The notes under the pieces were generated by a model. That model was not told where the DNA came from and ran no database searches. It saw only the letters and a program-made list of their open reading frames with translations. A stretch of 64,000 nt of DNA, from positions 124,001 through 188,000 of the forward strand of contig NZ_LR134289.1 of the NCBI RefSeq assembly GCF_900636535.1, given 5' to 3'. The DNA comes from Chryseobacterium gleum (GTDB lineage: Bacteria; Bacteroidota; Bacteroidia; Flavobacteriales; Weeksellaceae). Below, piece by piece: positions 49,878 through 58,777 of this stretch. The position numbers and the translations under genes are program-made. Positions within the stretch are counted from its first letter, which is position 1. Each line of letters begins with the position of its first letter.

Positions 49878-51200
49878 ATGAAAATTTATGTCGCCGGACT
49901 GCTGATGCTGGGAATTTCCTATACCATATCGGCTCAGACAGGCAGTTCAACAAGGGATACCATTCGACTCTCCTTAAAAGACGCATGGCAGAGAGCTGAA
50001 GAAAACAGCCGTCATATCAGAATCAATACCATCAATGCAGACATTGCCGAAGCCGAAGTAAAAGATGCCAAAAAAGAGCGTCTTCCGGAAATAGAAATCA
50101 AAGGTTCAGCAGAAAAAGCTTCCAACATTCCCATCTATGAAAACGGAATTTTTTCGAAACCTACACAGCATGAAGTCATCCACACGCTGTACAGGGCCGG
50201 AGCGGATTTTTACCTTAATATTTACAACGGGAACAAGCTGAATCTGAAAATTAAGGAAAACCAGACCCTTCAGAAAATTAAGGATATCCTGAAAGAGCAG
50301 TCGGTTTCTGATATTCATTATAAAACAGCTGCGCTTTATCTGGAGTTGCAGAAAACATTAATCTTCAGAGATCTTATTAAGCAGGATATTGAAGATCAGA
50401 AAACCCAGCTGAAAGAAATACAGGCGCTTTATAAAAACGGAGTGGTTTTAAAAAGTGATGTTTTAAGGATTGAACTTGAGCTTTCAAAAAGGAAAATGGC
50501 TTTGGTCACTATAGAAAATGATATCCTTATCGCTACACAAAAGCTGAATATTATTCTGGGAATTCCAGATGACCAGATTGTTATTCCGGAAGCACCATCT
50601 GACCAGTGGAATGCGAATACTTCTTATAATGACTATTTGAAAATGGCACTGGATCATTCTTTTGACTACCACGTTTCTGAACAGCAGACTGCATTAAGTG
50701 TAATTAAACTGAAGCAGGTAAAAGCCAATGTAAGACCTAAAGTCGGGATGTATGGAGAATTCTATTACGCTAATCCACAGATTTTCCTGTATCCTTACAA
50801 TCCGTATTGGTATTCGTTGGGAATAGTGGGCATAAAAGCTTCGTTTTCCATCTCTTCGCTATATCATAATACGCAAAAGGTAAAGGCAGCACAGCTGGAG
50901 TTCGAAAAAGAAGAAGAGGCACATAAAGATACAGAGGATAAAGTAAGACAGCAGGTGAAGGAAGCTTATCTGAGATATCAGGAAGCTCTGGAACAGATCA
51001 AAGTGGCAGAAGCCAATGTAGCCCAGGCAAAGGAAAATGCAAGAATCATCAAAAATACTTACTTCAGCCAGACTTCCCTTATTACAGAACTGCTGGATGC
51101 AGATATACAGCTTCTTCAGACAAAGTTTGAACTGGAAGCGGCAAAGATTATGGCACAGAACAATTATTATTTACTACAAAATATTACAGGCGTTTTATAA
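49878..51200 (+). CDS. TolC-family outer-membrane efflux protein
   Basis: This 440-residue protein is an outer-membrane channel of the TolC family. The start at ATG 49878 gives a signal peptide (KIYVAGLLMLGISYTISAQ); the longer frame from 49839 overlaps the predicted promoter. Two long repeats of helical coiled coil follow, with LSLKDAWQRAEENSRHI at the first and VRQQVKEAYLRYQEALEQIKVAEANVAQAKENARI at the second. The gene leads an operon with the HlyD-type adaptor (4 bp away) and the MFS pump. Together they make a tripartite exporter across both membranes. The substrate is unknown. Confidence 0.88.
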   Translation: MKIYVAGLLMLGISYTISAQTGSSTRDTIRLSLKDAWQRAEENSRHIRINTINADIAEAEVKDAKKERLPEIEIKGSAEKASNIPIYENGIFSKPTQHEVIHTLYRAGADFYLNIYNGNKLNLKIKENQTLQKIKDILKEQSVSDIHYKTAALYLELQKTLIFRDLIKQDIEDQKTQLKEIQALYKNGVVLKSDVLRIELELSKRKMALVTIENDILIATQKLNIILGIPDDQIVIPEAPSDQWNANTSYNDYLKMALDHSFDYHVSEQQTALSVIKLKQVKANVRPKVGMYGEFYYANPQIFLYPYNPYWYSLGIVGIKASFSISSLYHNTQKVKAAQLEFEKEEEAHKDTEDKVRQQVKEAYLRYQEALEQIKVAEANVAQAKENARIIKNTYFSQTSLITELLDADIQLLQTKFELEAAKIMAQNNYYLLQNITGVL

Positions 51201-51204
51201 TACA

Positions 51205-52269
51205 ATGAAAAAAAAATATACTCCAACGGACAGACTGATCACGAAGATCACAGGATGGATTTCACTTGCTATCGTTGCCGCACTTGCTGTCTGGGGCGGT
51301 TTTACCTTAAAGAACTATTATGCATATGAACAGACCAATGATGCCCAAGTTCAGGAATATGTAAACCCGATTATTTCAAGAGCCGGAGGATTTATTGTCG
51401 CTGTAAAATTTGAGGAAAATCAGGAAGTGAAAAAAGGCGATACCCTTTTAATTATTGATAACCGTGAATATGTCCTTCAGGAAAAACAAACGCAGGCAGC
51501 CCTCCGTAAAGCCTACGCGCAATTGAAAGTCCTTGAAAGTACTACAGAAACTACAGAAAAAGAAGCTGCCGCAGCAATGGATCAGGTAGATGCCAATAAA
51601 GCAAAGGTTTGGAAACAAAAACTTGATTATAACAGGTACAAAAAACTGTATGATGAAGAATCTGCCACCAGACAGCGTCTTGAAGATGTTAAAGCAACTC
51701 TTGACATCAATGAAAGTGATTACAGATCTTCACAGGATAATTATGCAGCTTCAATGTCTAAAATAAATGATATCCGGGCGGAAAAAACGGTTGTCCTTGC
51801 AGAAATTGCCAGACTGGAAGCATTGCTGGACCGCCACAAGTTGGATGTGAGCTATACAGCCGTTACTGCAGCATATGACGGAAGGATGGGAAGAAGAACC
51901 GTTGAAGTAGGTCAGATGATTGATGCAGGAGAAACACTTGCATTTATAGTTAATAATGAAACCGACAAATGGGTAGTGGCCAATTATAAAGAAACGCAGA
52001 TCAAGGACATGCACATCGGAGATCATGTAAAAATTGTAGCAGATTCTTATCCTGACAGAGAGTTTAAAGGGACGATTATTTCACTTTCCCCGGCAACAGG
52101 CTCAAGCTTCTCATTGCTTCCGCCGGATAACTCCACCGGGAATTACGTGAAAATTGTGCAGCGTATTCCTGTGAGAATCAGAGTGGATGGGCAAAGAAAA
52201 GACATTGATATTCTGAAAGTAGGAATGAATGTAAATGTATATGCCAATAAAAAACATTCCAATGGCTAA
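51205..52269 (+). CDS. HlyD-family periplasmic adaptor (EmrA-like)
   Basis: This 354-residue membrane-fusion protein has an N-terminal membrane segment (ISLAIVAALAVWGGFTL), then the lipoyl-like halves NPIISRAGGFIVAVKFEENQEVKKGDTLLIID and TAAYDGRMGRRTVEVGQMIDAGETLAFIVNNE, with a long coiled-coil hairpin in between (EAAAAMDQVDANKAKVWKQK to EKTVVLAEIARLEALL). The YDRTNDAQV-like start EQTNDAQVQEYVNPI fits EmrA. I start it at ATG 51205, because the longer frame from 51037 overlaps the TolC gene. It links the MFS pump to the TolC channel. Confidence 0.9.
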   Translation: MKKKYTPTDRLITKITGWISLAIVAALAVWGGFTLKNYYAYEQTNDAQVQEYVNPIISRAGGFIVAVKFEENQEVKKGDTLLIIDNREYVLQEKQTQAALRKAYAQLKVLESTTETTEKEAAAAMDQVDANKAKVWKQKLDYNRYKKLYDEESATRQRLEDVKATLDINESDYRSSQDNYAASMSKINDIRAEKTVVLAEIARLEALLDRHKLDVSYTAVTAAYDGRMGRRTVEVGQMIDAGETLAFIVNNETDKWVVANYKETQIKDMHIGDHVKIVADSYPDREFKGTIISLSPATGSSFSLLPPDNSTGNYVKIVQRIPVRIRVDGQRKDIDILKVGMNVNVYANKKHSNG

Positions 52270-53854
52270 AAGACAGATGCCTTATTTTAAAAAATGGGCT
52301 CCTGAATGGCTTGTTAAAATCATCCTTTTTTCAATGACACTGCCGGGGATCATTATCTTTTTTCTCCCGCTTGCGAATGTGAATGCAGCGGCCGGATATT
52401 ATGGAAGTGAGCCGGCAGATATCCAGTTTTCAGTAGCACTGTTCTATGCCGGATATGTAGGCTTTTACAGCCTTGAAAGAAGATTTTTCAGTTTCCTGGC
52501 TGCCAAAGAATATTTTCTGCTTTTTACCACACTGCAAATATTGGCTTGCCTGGTATGCTATTGTACACATGAAATCTATATACTGTTTCCGATACGTTTC
52601 ATGCAGGGAATGTTGTTTGCAGGAAACGTAAACCTTTCATTGACGTTAATTTTTACAAGGCTGAGCAGTGAAAGAGGGCGGGAGATCAGCTTTTCAGTAT
52701 TCTTCGGAATTCTGATCTGCGCTTTGCCTTTTAATAACCTCATCACAGCAGACCTTATTGATTCCTATAATTTTAATATCGTTTATAAGACAGCCATATT
52801 CTCATACCTTCCGGGACTTATCTTTCTTGCACTGGCCATGAGCAATTACAGAACGCATGCAAGGTTTCATCTGTACAAGCTTGACTGGCAAAGTTTTGGG
52901 CTGTTCAGTACGATGCTGGTGCTGATTGGGTATATCACCATTTTCGGACAGGAATATTATTGGCTGGAAGACTGGCGGATTATGGGAAGTGCCATTGGAA
53001 TTGCTGTTCTGGCATTGATATCCGTATTCCGTCAGCAGGCTATCAAAAGACCTTATATTGATCTGCGTGTTTTCAGGTACAGAAATTTTAAGGTAGGTCT
53101 GCTGATCCTTTTTGTGATGTATATCTGTCGGTTTGCATCAGGAATTGTCAATAGCTATTTTTCATCTGAGCTGCATCTGGATCCGCTTCATATTTCCTAT
53201 ATCAATATCTTCAATCTTGCAGGATTGGTTACAGGTGTGATTATCGCCTGCTGTATGGTTTTACAGAAGAAAAATATAAGATATATCTGGGGTCCCGGAT
53301 TTTTAATGCTTCTTATTTTCCATGGATTAATGTATTACTCTTTTGATGTTCAGGCTGATGAGTTTAATTATTATATTCCATTATTCATTCAGGGATTGGG
53401 TGTTGGATTGATTATGGTCCCGACGATTATTTTTATTATCTCCTCAGTTCCTGCTGCCATTGGCCCCTCAGCTGCTGCAACAGCCCTGGCAGTACGGTAT
53501 CTTGGATTTTGTATCAGCATTGCACAGATCAATTTTTTTGAACTGTTTGAAAAAAGCCGCCATTATAATGCATTTCAGGATCATTTAAGTGCTGTGGATC
53601 CGGCTGTTAAAAATTTTCTTCATCAGCAGACCGCTAAACTTGTTGCGAGAGGAATGCCTGAAGGTAAAGCCGTAAAAGCGGCCAATAAGCTGTTGATTGG
53701 AAGGATGAATGTTCAGGATCATGTCCGTTTTGCAATGGATTATTATGAAATGATGGTGTGGCTTCTTGCTGCGTCACTGTTATTGATTTTTCTTTTTCCT
53801 TACCTGAACCGTACTGCCCTTTATCTGAAGTCACGTCGACTTTCACCTGCGTAG
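52262..53854 (+). CDS. MFS drug-efflux transporter (DHA2, EmrB-like)
   Basis: This 530-residue transporter has about 14 hydrophobic helices, the number of the DHA2 subfamily of the major facilitator superfamily. Helices are readable at IILFSMTLPGIIIFFLPLA, FLLFTTLQILACLVCY, LILFVMYICRFASGIVNSY and LVLIGYITIFG, with a cytoplasmic C-terminal helix. The Arg/Gly loop of motif A is not obvious, which happens in divergent members. The ATG at 52262 overlaps the HlyD stop by 8 bp, so the pair is translationally coupled. With TolC and HlyD it should export a hydrophobic drug or toxic compound. Confidence 0.87.
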   Translation: MAKRQMPYFKKWAPEWLVKIILFSMTLPGIIIFFLPLANVNAAAGYYGSEPADIQFSVALFYAGYVGFYSLERRFFSFLAAKEYFLLFTTLQILACLVCYCTHEIYILFPIRFMQGMLFAGNVNLSLTLIFTRLSSERGREISFSVFFGILICALPFNNLITADLIDSYNFNIVYKTAIFSYLPGLIFLALAMSNYRTHARFHLYKLDWQSFGLFSTMLVLIGYITIFGQEYYWLEDWRIMGSAIGIAVLALISVFRQQAIKRPYIDLRVFRYRNFKVGLLILFVMYICRFASGIVNSYFSSELHLDPLHISYINIFNLAGLVTGVIIACCMVLQKKNIRYIWGPGFLMLLIFHGLMYYSFDVQADEFNYYIPLFIQGLGVGLIMVPTIIFIISSVPAAIGPSAAATALAVRYLGFCISIAQINFFELFEKSRHYNAFQDHLSAVDPAVKNFLHQQTAKLVARGMPEGKAVKAANKLLIGRMNVQDHVRFAMDYYEMMVWLLAASLLLIFLFPYLNRTALYLKSRRLSPA

Positions 53855-53908
53855 GGAAACGTTTTAATGAAAAGTATAGCTTATCAGCTGATTTTATAGT
53901 AGAGTGCT

Positions 53909-53938
53909 GAGACTGTCTGATAAGGCAGTCTCTTTTTT
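53909..53938 (+). terminator. Intrinsic terminator of the efflux operon
   Basis: GAGACTGTCT and AGGCAGTCTC pair around GATA, followed by a T8 run. Confidence 0.82.
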
Positions 53939-53965
53939 TATATTTTAAACACTGTGGCCAGTTCA

Positions 53966-54469
53966 TTACTGGCGAAGCCCGAAAAGTTTAATGCAGAGAG
54001 GAATAAAGCCTATTGAAACCGCAATATAAACTGCTACCCGAATATAGTTAAGCGTTTTCCAAAGCGATATTTTTGTTAAGATTTGTTCCGGAACCGAAGA
54101 AGCTGAAGCCAGATTCTGAAACTGGATGATATTGGGCGCAAAAAAAGTAAGTGTCCATACTCTTACAGCGGCATGAATGATAAATAATACTAAAAGCCAG
54201 TTCCTTACCGGACCTATTTTCCAGCAGAAAATAATAGCAAGAATAAAAGCTATTTCATGCAATGAGTGGATTATAATCCAGAAAAACTTCAGGCTTGCCC
54301 CTTTTCCATCCTGAAGAAACCTGAATGTCTCGGGTGGGGAAGAGGCCCATTTGGGAACAAAAATAAGCGTCTCAAAAATCTGTGCGCCATTCATAAGAAA
54401 ATAGAGTAAGGTCGTAATGCAAAGCCATATTTCTGCGCGCGTTAGATAAGTTGTGGCTAAGTTTTCCAT
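53966..54469 (-). CDS. Hypothetical four-helix membrane protein
   Basis: This 167-residue membrane protein has four hydrophobic helices (AEIWLCITTLLYFLMNGAQ, FFWIIIHSLHEIAFILAIIF, NWLLVLFIIHAAVRVWTLTFF, NYIRVAVYIAVSIGFIPLCI). Between the first two is a short loop with KWASSPPETFRFLQDG. It resembles small DUF1772-like membrane proteins but with too little signal for a firm name. It is the second gene of a two-gene operon, 13 bp after the MarR regulator, so the regulator probably controls it. Such pairs often deal with small organic compounds. Confidence 0.7.
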   Translation of the reverse strand: MENLATTYLTRAEIWLCITTLLYFLMNGAQIFETLIFVPKWASSPPETFRFLQDGKGASLKFFWIIIHSLHEIAFILAIIFCWKIGPVRNWLLVLFIIHAAVRVWTLTFFAPNIIQFQNLASASSVPEQILTKISLWKTLNYIRVAVYIAVSIGFIPLCIKLFGLRQ

Positions 54470-54482
54470 GGTTTTATATTGT

Positions 54483-54938
54483 TTATTGATTATTTAAATG
54501 GTCTGCTGTTTCTTTCATAAGAATTGTTGCTTCCCTGAAATAGCGCTCAATGGTTTCTACTTCTTTTTTTGAAAAGGTGGAAATTAAGCGAAGTGTTTTT
54601 TGCTGCAATTCATCGAAAATGGGCCCCAGTAATTTCATGCTGTTCTGAACATTTGGGATAATGATCACTTTTCTTCGGTCTTCCTGAATAAACTGTCTTT
54701 TCAGAAGATTCTTTTTCTCCAGACGATCTATCAAGCCTGTTACAGCACCGGTTGTAAGGCCCGTCAGCTTAGAAATTTCGCCGGCGGTAACCGATTCATA
54801 CTGTAGAATAAGGCCCAGGTATTTATGATCGGTACTGGAAAGCCCCGCTTTTCTGGCAATGGCCTCGTGCATAAAAATACTGGCGTCAGAATAGGCTCTG
54901 CTGGCGTCTCTGAAATTTTCAATATTATATTTAGTCAT
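54483..54938 (-). CDS. MarR-family transcriptional regulator
   Basis: This 151-residue winged-helix regulator has the MarR core at about residues 35-110: KYLGLILQYESVTAGEISKLTGLTTGAVTGLIDRLEKKNLLKRQFIQEDRRKVIIIPN. Flanking helices form the dimer. Its gene is first in the operon with the four-helix membrane protein. Immediately upstream of its start, TATCTTAG and CTAAGATA form a perfect 8-3-8 inverted repeat that contains its predicted -7 box, so it should repress itself and the membrane protein. The ligand is unknown. Confidence 0.9.
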   Translation of the reverse strand: MTKYNIENFRDASRAYSDASIFMHEAIARKAGLSSTDHKYLGLILQYESVTAGEISKLTGLTTGAVTGLIDRLEKKNLLKRQFIQEDRRKVIIIPNVQNSMKLLGPIFDELQQKTLRLISTFSKKEVETIERYFREATILMKETADHLNNQ

Positions 54939-54958
54939 TAATTTACTTATTTTATAAT

Positions 54959-54977
54959 TATCTTAGTTGCTAAGATA
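54959..54977. promoter_or_regulatory. MarR operator over its promoter
   Basis: TATCTTAG (54959-54966) and CTAAGATA (54970-54977) are perfect inverted repeats with 3 bp between. On the minus strand TATCTTAG would be the -7 box, with TTTG about 20 bp upstream. Confidence 0.7.
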
Positions 54978-55146
54978 TTATTTGTTTTTTATTCTTCCAA
55001 ACAATTTTTTAACCAAAAATGGTAGTTTATCTGTCAAGTATGATTATTGCTGAAAAAATTAAATAAAAAATAAGTAGTGTAATTGATTTATAAACAGGTG
55101 TTTGACTTTTTTGACTTAAAATTTATTATAAAAAAGCGCCGGAAAG

Positions 55147-55177
55147 TTTGGATTTACCGAGGGTTTTCCTATCTTTG
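55147..55177 (+). promoter_or_regulatory. Promoter of tRNA-Lys
   Basis: TTTG (55147-55150) and TATCTTTG (55170-55177) with exactly 19 bp between, the same spacing as the tRNA-Ser promoter. Confidence 0.75.
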
Positions 55178-55220
55178 CAGTCCCTTAACCAAAGGGATTT
55201 ACTTAAAAAAATAAGTGGCC

Positions 55221-55293
55221 GACTCGGTAGCTCAGCTGGTAGAGCAATACACTTTTAATGTATGGGTCCTGGGTTCGAATCCCAGCCGGGTCA
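55221..55293 (+). tRNA. tRNA-Lys (anticodon TTT)
   Basis: The 73-nt sequence folds as a class I tRNA. GACTCGG pairs with CCGGGTC (one T-G), the D arm has GTAGCTCAGCTGGTAGAGC, the anticodon stem ATACA/TGTAT encloses the loop CTTTTAA with anticodon TTT, and the T arm has GGTTCGAATCC. The 3' CCA is not encoded. Confidence 0.96.
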
Positions 55294-55298
55294 CTGAA

Positions 55299-55329
55299 AG
55301 AGACAACTATTAAAGTTGTCTCTTTTTTT
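55299..55329 (+). terminator. Intrinsic terminator after tRNA-Lys
   Basis: AGAGACAACT and AGTTGTCTCT pair perfectly over 10 bp, then T7. Confidence 0.87.
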
Positions 55330-55398
55330 ATGGATGAACATGATTGTTTTTGTCCTTAGTGGCAGCATTTGGAAAAATAGTAAGACTATCCTTAATTA

Positions 55399-56820
55399 CT
55401 ATTTATCGCTTTTTAAATTTTCATACTTAATTTCAGCTTCCTTATCCAGCGGTTCTCTCTTTAAATAGATTTTCAAAGCTTCAATGGCTTTTTCCTTTTG
55501 ATGAGATAATCTGTAAGCTTCACTCAGGTTGTAATAAGGTGTGGCAGAATCAGGAAACTGAGTCGCAGACATTTGAAGCAGATCAATTGCCTGAATATAC
55601 TTTTTTTCGAAGAGAAACTTTTGTCCGTATCTTTCTATTAAATTCTCCTTAAGGATATATTTTTTGCTGGAATCGGCTTCTATCTTTTTTATTCCGGAAG
55701 AAAAACCACTTTTTTCCACTGTCCGGATAACATCTTTTGTATAGAAAAAGTTATCTGTTGCATTTGTACTTCCGGTTAATTGCTTTTTAATGAGATTGGA
55801 AACTTCCCAATAATTTTCAACTTCTCCGTTTGTTAAAATTACAATGGTATAGCCAGACTCCGGGAAAATCATCAGTTCGTTTGCTATTCCGAAATGTCCG
55901 CCTGTATGTCCAAGCATTCTTTGACCATTTAAAAAGTTCTCAACGATACCATAAGCGTAAGAACCTTCTTTATATTGCACTTTACCAGTGGAATACAGCT
56001 TTGTAAATTCTTTGCCCAGTATCGTGTTTTGCTGAAGAGCCAGAGAAAATCTCAGAAGGTCCTCAGCTGTTGAGTACCCTCCACCTGCTGGCGTGCCTTT
56101 GACTATGTTACTATACATATTGTTTTTCCATTGTCCTGGTTTTTCTGATAGCATTGTATATCCTGTTGCCATATTCGGGATTACTTCTTCCAGATCATAA
56201 GAATCTGTATCCTTCATTTTTGAGGGTTCAAAAATGTAAGTTCTTACATAATCGAAATAATTCAATCCGGAAACTTTTTCAATGATCAGTCCTAAAACCA
56301 TATATCCCGAATTACTGTATTGAAAACCCTTCCCGGGAGAGAATAGTAATTCCTGATGCACGTAAAGCGGCAAATAATCACTAACCGTTTTAAATTTTTC
56401 TTTCGCTAGTTTGTCATGTTCGGCCCAAAAGTTTCCCATTCCTGAAGTATGTGTCAATAATTGATGAATGGTAACAGAATCGGCTACGAGTTTGTTAGGA
56501 AAATCCGGTAAATATTTACCGACTTTGTCATGTAGCGAAAGCTTTCCCTTTTCGGCTAATTGCATAATGGCTAACCCTGTAAACATTTTATTCATAGAAG
56601 CCAAATTAAATTTGGTATTTGCTTTGTTGGGAATTTTGTCGGCCATATTAGCATATCCGAAAGCGTGCTTGTAGATCGTTTTATCTCCTTTGGCAATCAA
56701 AACAACACCGCTAAAGTAATTCTCCTTCTCAAGGATACGCAGTTGTTTTCTTATGACAGACAGGTTAACCGATTGTCCAAAAGCTAATGTTCCCCAAAGA
56801 ATAAAAAGTAATCTGATCAT
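55399..56820 (-). CDS. Beta-lactamase-family serine hydrolase with C-terminal TPR
   Basis: This 473-residue exported enzyme belongs to the class C beta-lactamase/DD-peptidase-like superfamily. The signal peptide is MIRLLFILWGTLAFGQ. The active-site motifs are in order: SMNK (Ser-x-x-Lys) in FNLASMNKMFTGLAI, YSN in FQYSNSGYMVLG, and HTG in MLGHTGGHFGIANE. The last 90 residues carry TPR units (LLQMSATQFPDSATPYYNLS, EKAIEALKIYLKREPLDKEA). I start at ATG 56820 because a -7 box (TAATTTTG, minus strand) lies just before the alternative ATG at 56838. Such enzymes are usually esterases or peptidases and not drug-resistance beta-lactamases. Confidence 0.87.
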   Translation of the reverse strand: MIRLLFILWGTLAFGQSVNLSVIRKQLRILEKENYFSGVVLIAKGDKTIYKHAFGYANMADKIPNKANTKFNLASMNKMFTGLAIMQLAEKGKLSLHDKVGKYLPDFPNKLVADSVTIHQLLTHTSGMGNFWAEHDKLAKEKFKTVSDYLPLYVHQELLFSPGKGFQYSNSGYMVLGLIIEKVSGLNYFDYVRTYIFEPSKMKDTDSYDLEEVIPNMATGYTMLSEKPGQWKNNMYSNIVKGTPAGGGYSTAEDLLRFSLALQQNTILGKEFTKLYSTGKVQYKEGSYAYGIVENFLNGQRMLGHTGGHFGIANELMIFPESGYTIVILTNGEVENYWEVSNLIKKQLTGSTNATDNFFYTKDVIRTVEKSGFSSGIKKIEADSSKKYILKENLIERYGQKFLFEKKYIQAIDLLQMSATQFPDSATPYYNLSEAYRLSHQKEKAIEALKIYLKREPLDKEAEIKYENLKSDK

Positions 56821-56888
56821 CTCTTGTCTATTGTTCATGTACAAAATTATAAATACCAATACCCTGAACATTGTATGAATGTAAACCA

Positions 56889-57695
56889 CTAAACAAAAAG
56901 CCAGAGCATATCTTTTGAATCATTAATGTTTTTGAAAAATAAGGTAGGAACCACACCTGTTAACGCTTTGAATTCTCTGTTAAAATGAGGTTGGTCAAAA
57001 AATAAATTCTCGTGGGATAATGAAATGAATTTTTCATTCGTTTGCAGAGAAGAAGTAACCTGTCTGAAGCGGTGTATTCTTTTATACAGAGAGGGAGACT
57101 TTCCCATGTATTTTAAAAATGTTCTGTGAAGATATTGCCTGGACATGCCCATTGATTCAGCAATGTCATTTAATTTCCATCCTTCTTCAACTTTTTGCAG
57201 AATGTTTTGCATCGTTTCAAGCTTCGGATTACAAAGTTTGGAGAGAAGATATTTTTCTAACAGATGTGCCTGTTCATCTTTGTTATTCATTTTCAACAGA
57301 TCCTGAATGTTAGATTGGTAATCAGGGTAGGGATTGAAATTCTCAAAATGGTCTGCAGCTGATGAAAAAGACACTTTAGGAAAGAAATGAAAAATAGCAA
57401 GAGGTTTGAAATATATCGTCAGTTCATTTCTAGGCTCTTCGTAAGTAACGTTAATAGGCCTGGAAATGTTGTAAAAGAGAAATGAATCCACTCTTTTATG
57501 GATTGATCTTCTTATTGTGATTTTGTTTTCTTCAGGAATTAACTCTGTGTCCTGACAAATCGTTGCAAGGCAGAAATTACTGGGAAATGTCCAATATTGA
57601 TTTGATTTTAGCGTATCATGCTCAGAAATAAAATAAAAGCCTTCAATATATCGGCTTAACAGATCTGATTTCGGTTTATAAAAAGTGATACTCAT
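56889..57695 (-). CDS. AraC-family transcriptional regulator
   Basis: This 268-residue regulator has an N-terminal sensing domain (DLLSRYIEGFYFISEHD and the ELTIYFKPLAIFHFFPK segment) and a C-terminal AraC DNA-binding domain from about residue 165: KLNDIAESMGMSRQYLHRTFLKYMG, then ISLSHENLFFDQPHFNREFKALTG. The DUF6597-type sensor resembles those of AraC proteins that respond to small organic signals. It lies upstream of the serine hydrolase gene on the same strand and may control it. No direct evidence of regulation is seen. Confidence 0.87.
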   Translation of the reverse strand: MSITFYKPKSDLLSRYIEGFYFISEHDTLKSNQYWTFPSNFCLATICQDTELIPEENKITIRRSIHKRVDSFLFYNISRPINVTYEEPRNELTIYFKPLAIFHFFPKVSFSSAADHFENFNPYPDYQSNIQDLLKMNNKDEQAHLLEKYLLSKLCNPKLETMQNILQKVEEGWKLNDIAESMGMSRQYLHRTFLKYMGKSPSLYKRIHRFRQVTSSLQTNEKFISLSHENLFFDQPHFNREFKALTGVVPTLFFKNINDSKDMLWLFV

Positions 57696-58039
57696 ATTTA
57701 ATGTTACCTAATTTTCTCTTATAGAATTTTAATATCCATTTCGTTTGGCTTTCCATTACACAAAGTAATACGAATTTAAATTAAAAAAATATTTTAAGGT
57801 TACTAATGATCATAGTGACTGTTATTTAAGATCATAATCGCCATACTATTCTTCAGTTTTTTTACGGTCTGAAAATCTAAGCAGGCCGATAGCTTACAAC
57901 ATCCAGGTTTTATTTAACCACCCCTGTAAAGTTTATAAATATATCATATTTCTTACTTAATAACTTTTAATTTAAAAATAAATAAACTGTAAATCAAAGA
58001 GTTGAGTGTTTGTTTTTAATTCATATAGTTTATTTATGT
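57696..58039. other. Intergenic region before the carotenoid cluster
   Basis: The 390-bp gap ends in the MarR operator. The first 344 bp are AT-rich, without an ORF, terminator-like hairpin or repeat that I can support. Confidence 0.35.
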
Positions 58040-58073
58040 ACTTATTATGTTTTTATAAGTATATTTGTATACT
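58040..58073 (+). promoter_or_regulatory. Operator and promoter of the carotenoid cluster
   Basis: AGTATA (58058-58063) and TATACT (58068-58073) are perfect inverted repeats around TTTG, and together they make TATATTTG (58060-58067), an exact -7 box. A second pair, ACTTAT (58040-58045) and ATAAGT (58055-58060), overlaps the first. A repressor bound here would block the promoter. Confidence 0.6.
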
Positions 58074-58085
58074 AATTTATTGAAT

Positions 58086-58745
58086 ATGAATTATGATCTT
58101 ATAAAAGCAGTTGTGGAACTTATTAAGCAATTCGCTGATGAAAATGAAGAAAAAGCTATTTACAGCAACAATCTTCAGGGTTTTATAGAATGGATCGAAT
58201 CTTCCCATAAAGAACATTATCTCTCAGAGGAGCCCGAATGGATAGGTAAAGAAATGGGACGAAGTGAAGAAAGCGTAATCAATACTTTGTTGATAAGAAT
58301 GAGCAGGTATGCAAAGTCTTATTCTAAATCAGCCATTAATAATTCAGGATTTTCCAGCCAGGATGATTTCATTTATCTGATCAGCCTGAAATCTATGGGA
58401 GCCATGTCAAAAATGGAACTCATAAGACATAATGTTCATGAAAAACCTGTAGGAATACTCATCATTAACCGCTTACTTAAGAATGGCTGGATAGAACAGA
58501 CTGTTTCAGAAAAAGATAAAAGAGCCAAACATATTCAGATAACAGAAGAAGGCCTTAAGATGCTGGATCAGCATATGGATGAAATCCGTAAAGCCTCAAA
58601 AATGGTCACCGGAAATCTCAATCATTCCGAGAAAATGCTGCTCATCGCCATACTTTCCAAATTAGATGAATTTCACCATGCTGTATACAAAATGAATCTT
58701 GAAGCCATGGATTTGCTGGATGTAGCCTATAAAAAACTGAATTAA
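58086..58745 (+). CDS. MarR-family regulator of the carotenoid cluster
   Basis: This 219-residue winged-helix protein is larger than the usual 140-150 residues of the family. The extra N-terminal part (about residues 1-85, IYSNNLQGFIEWIESSHK) is helical and may sense a ligand. The DNA-binding core is at about 88-155: SQDDFIYLISLKSMGAMSKMELI, then HEKPVGILIINRLLKNGWIEQTVSEKDKRAKHIQITEEG. The ATG at 58086 is chosen because the promoter's -7 box ends at 58067. It leads the crt genes with 32 bp to crtI. MarR-type repressors controlling carotenoid genes are known elsewhere (CrtR of Corynebacterium), which fits. Confidence 0.85.
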   Translation: MNYDLIKAVVELIKQFADENEEKAIYSNNLQGFIEWIESSHKEHYLSEEPEWIGKEMGRSEESVINTLLIRMSRYAKSYSKSAINNSGFSSQDDFIYLISLKSMGAMSKMELIRHNVHEKPVGILIINRLLKNGWIEQTVSEKDKRAKHIQITEEGLKMLDQHMDEIRKASKMVTGNLNHSEKMLLIAILSKLDEFHHAVYKMNLEAMDLLDVAYKKLN

Positions 58746-58777
58746 GCCGGATAATCCCAACTAATAAATCAATAACA

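Noticed and set aside
51037..51204. N-terminal extension of the HlyD-type protein
   Set aside because: It lies inside the TolC gene in another frame, and the natural EmrA-like start is ATG 51205.
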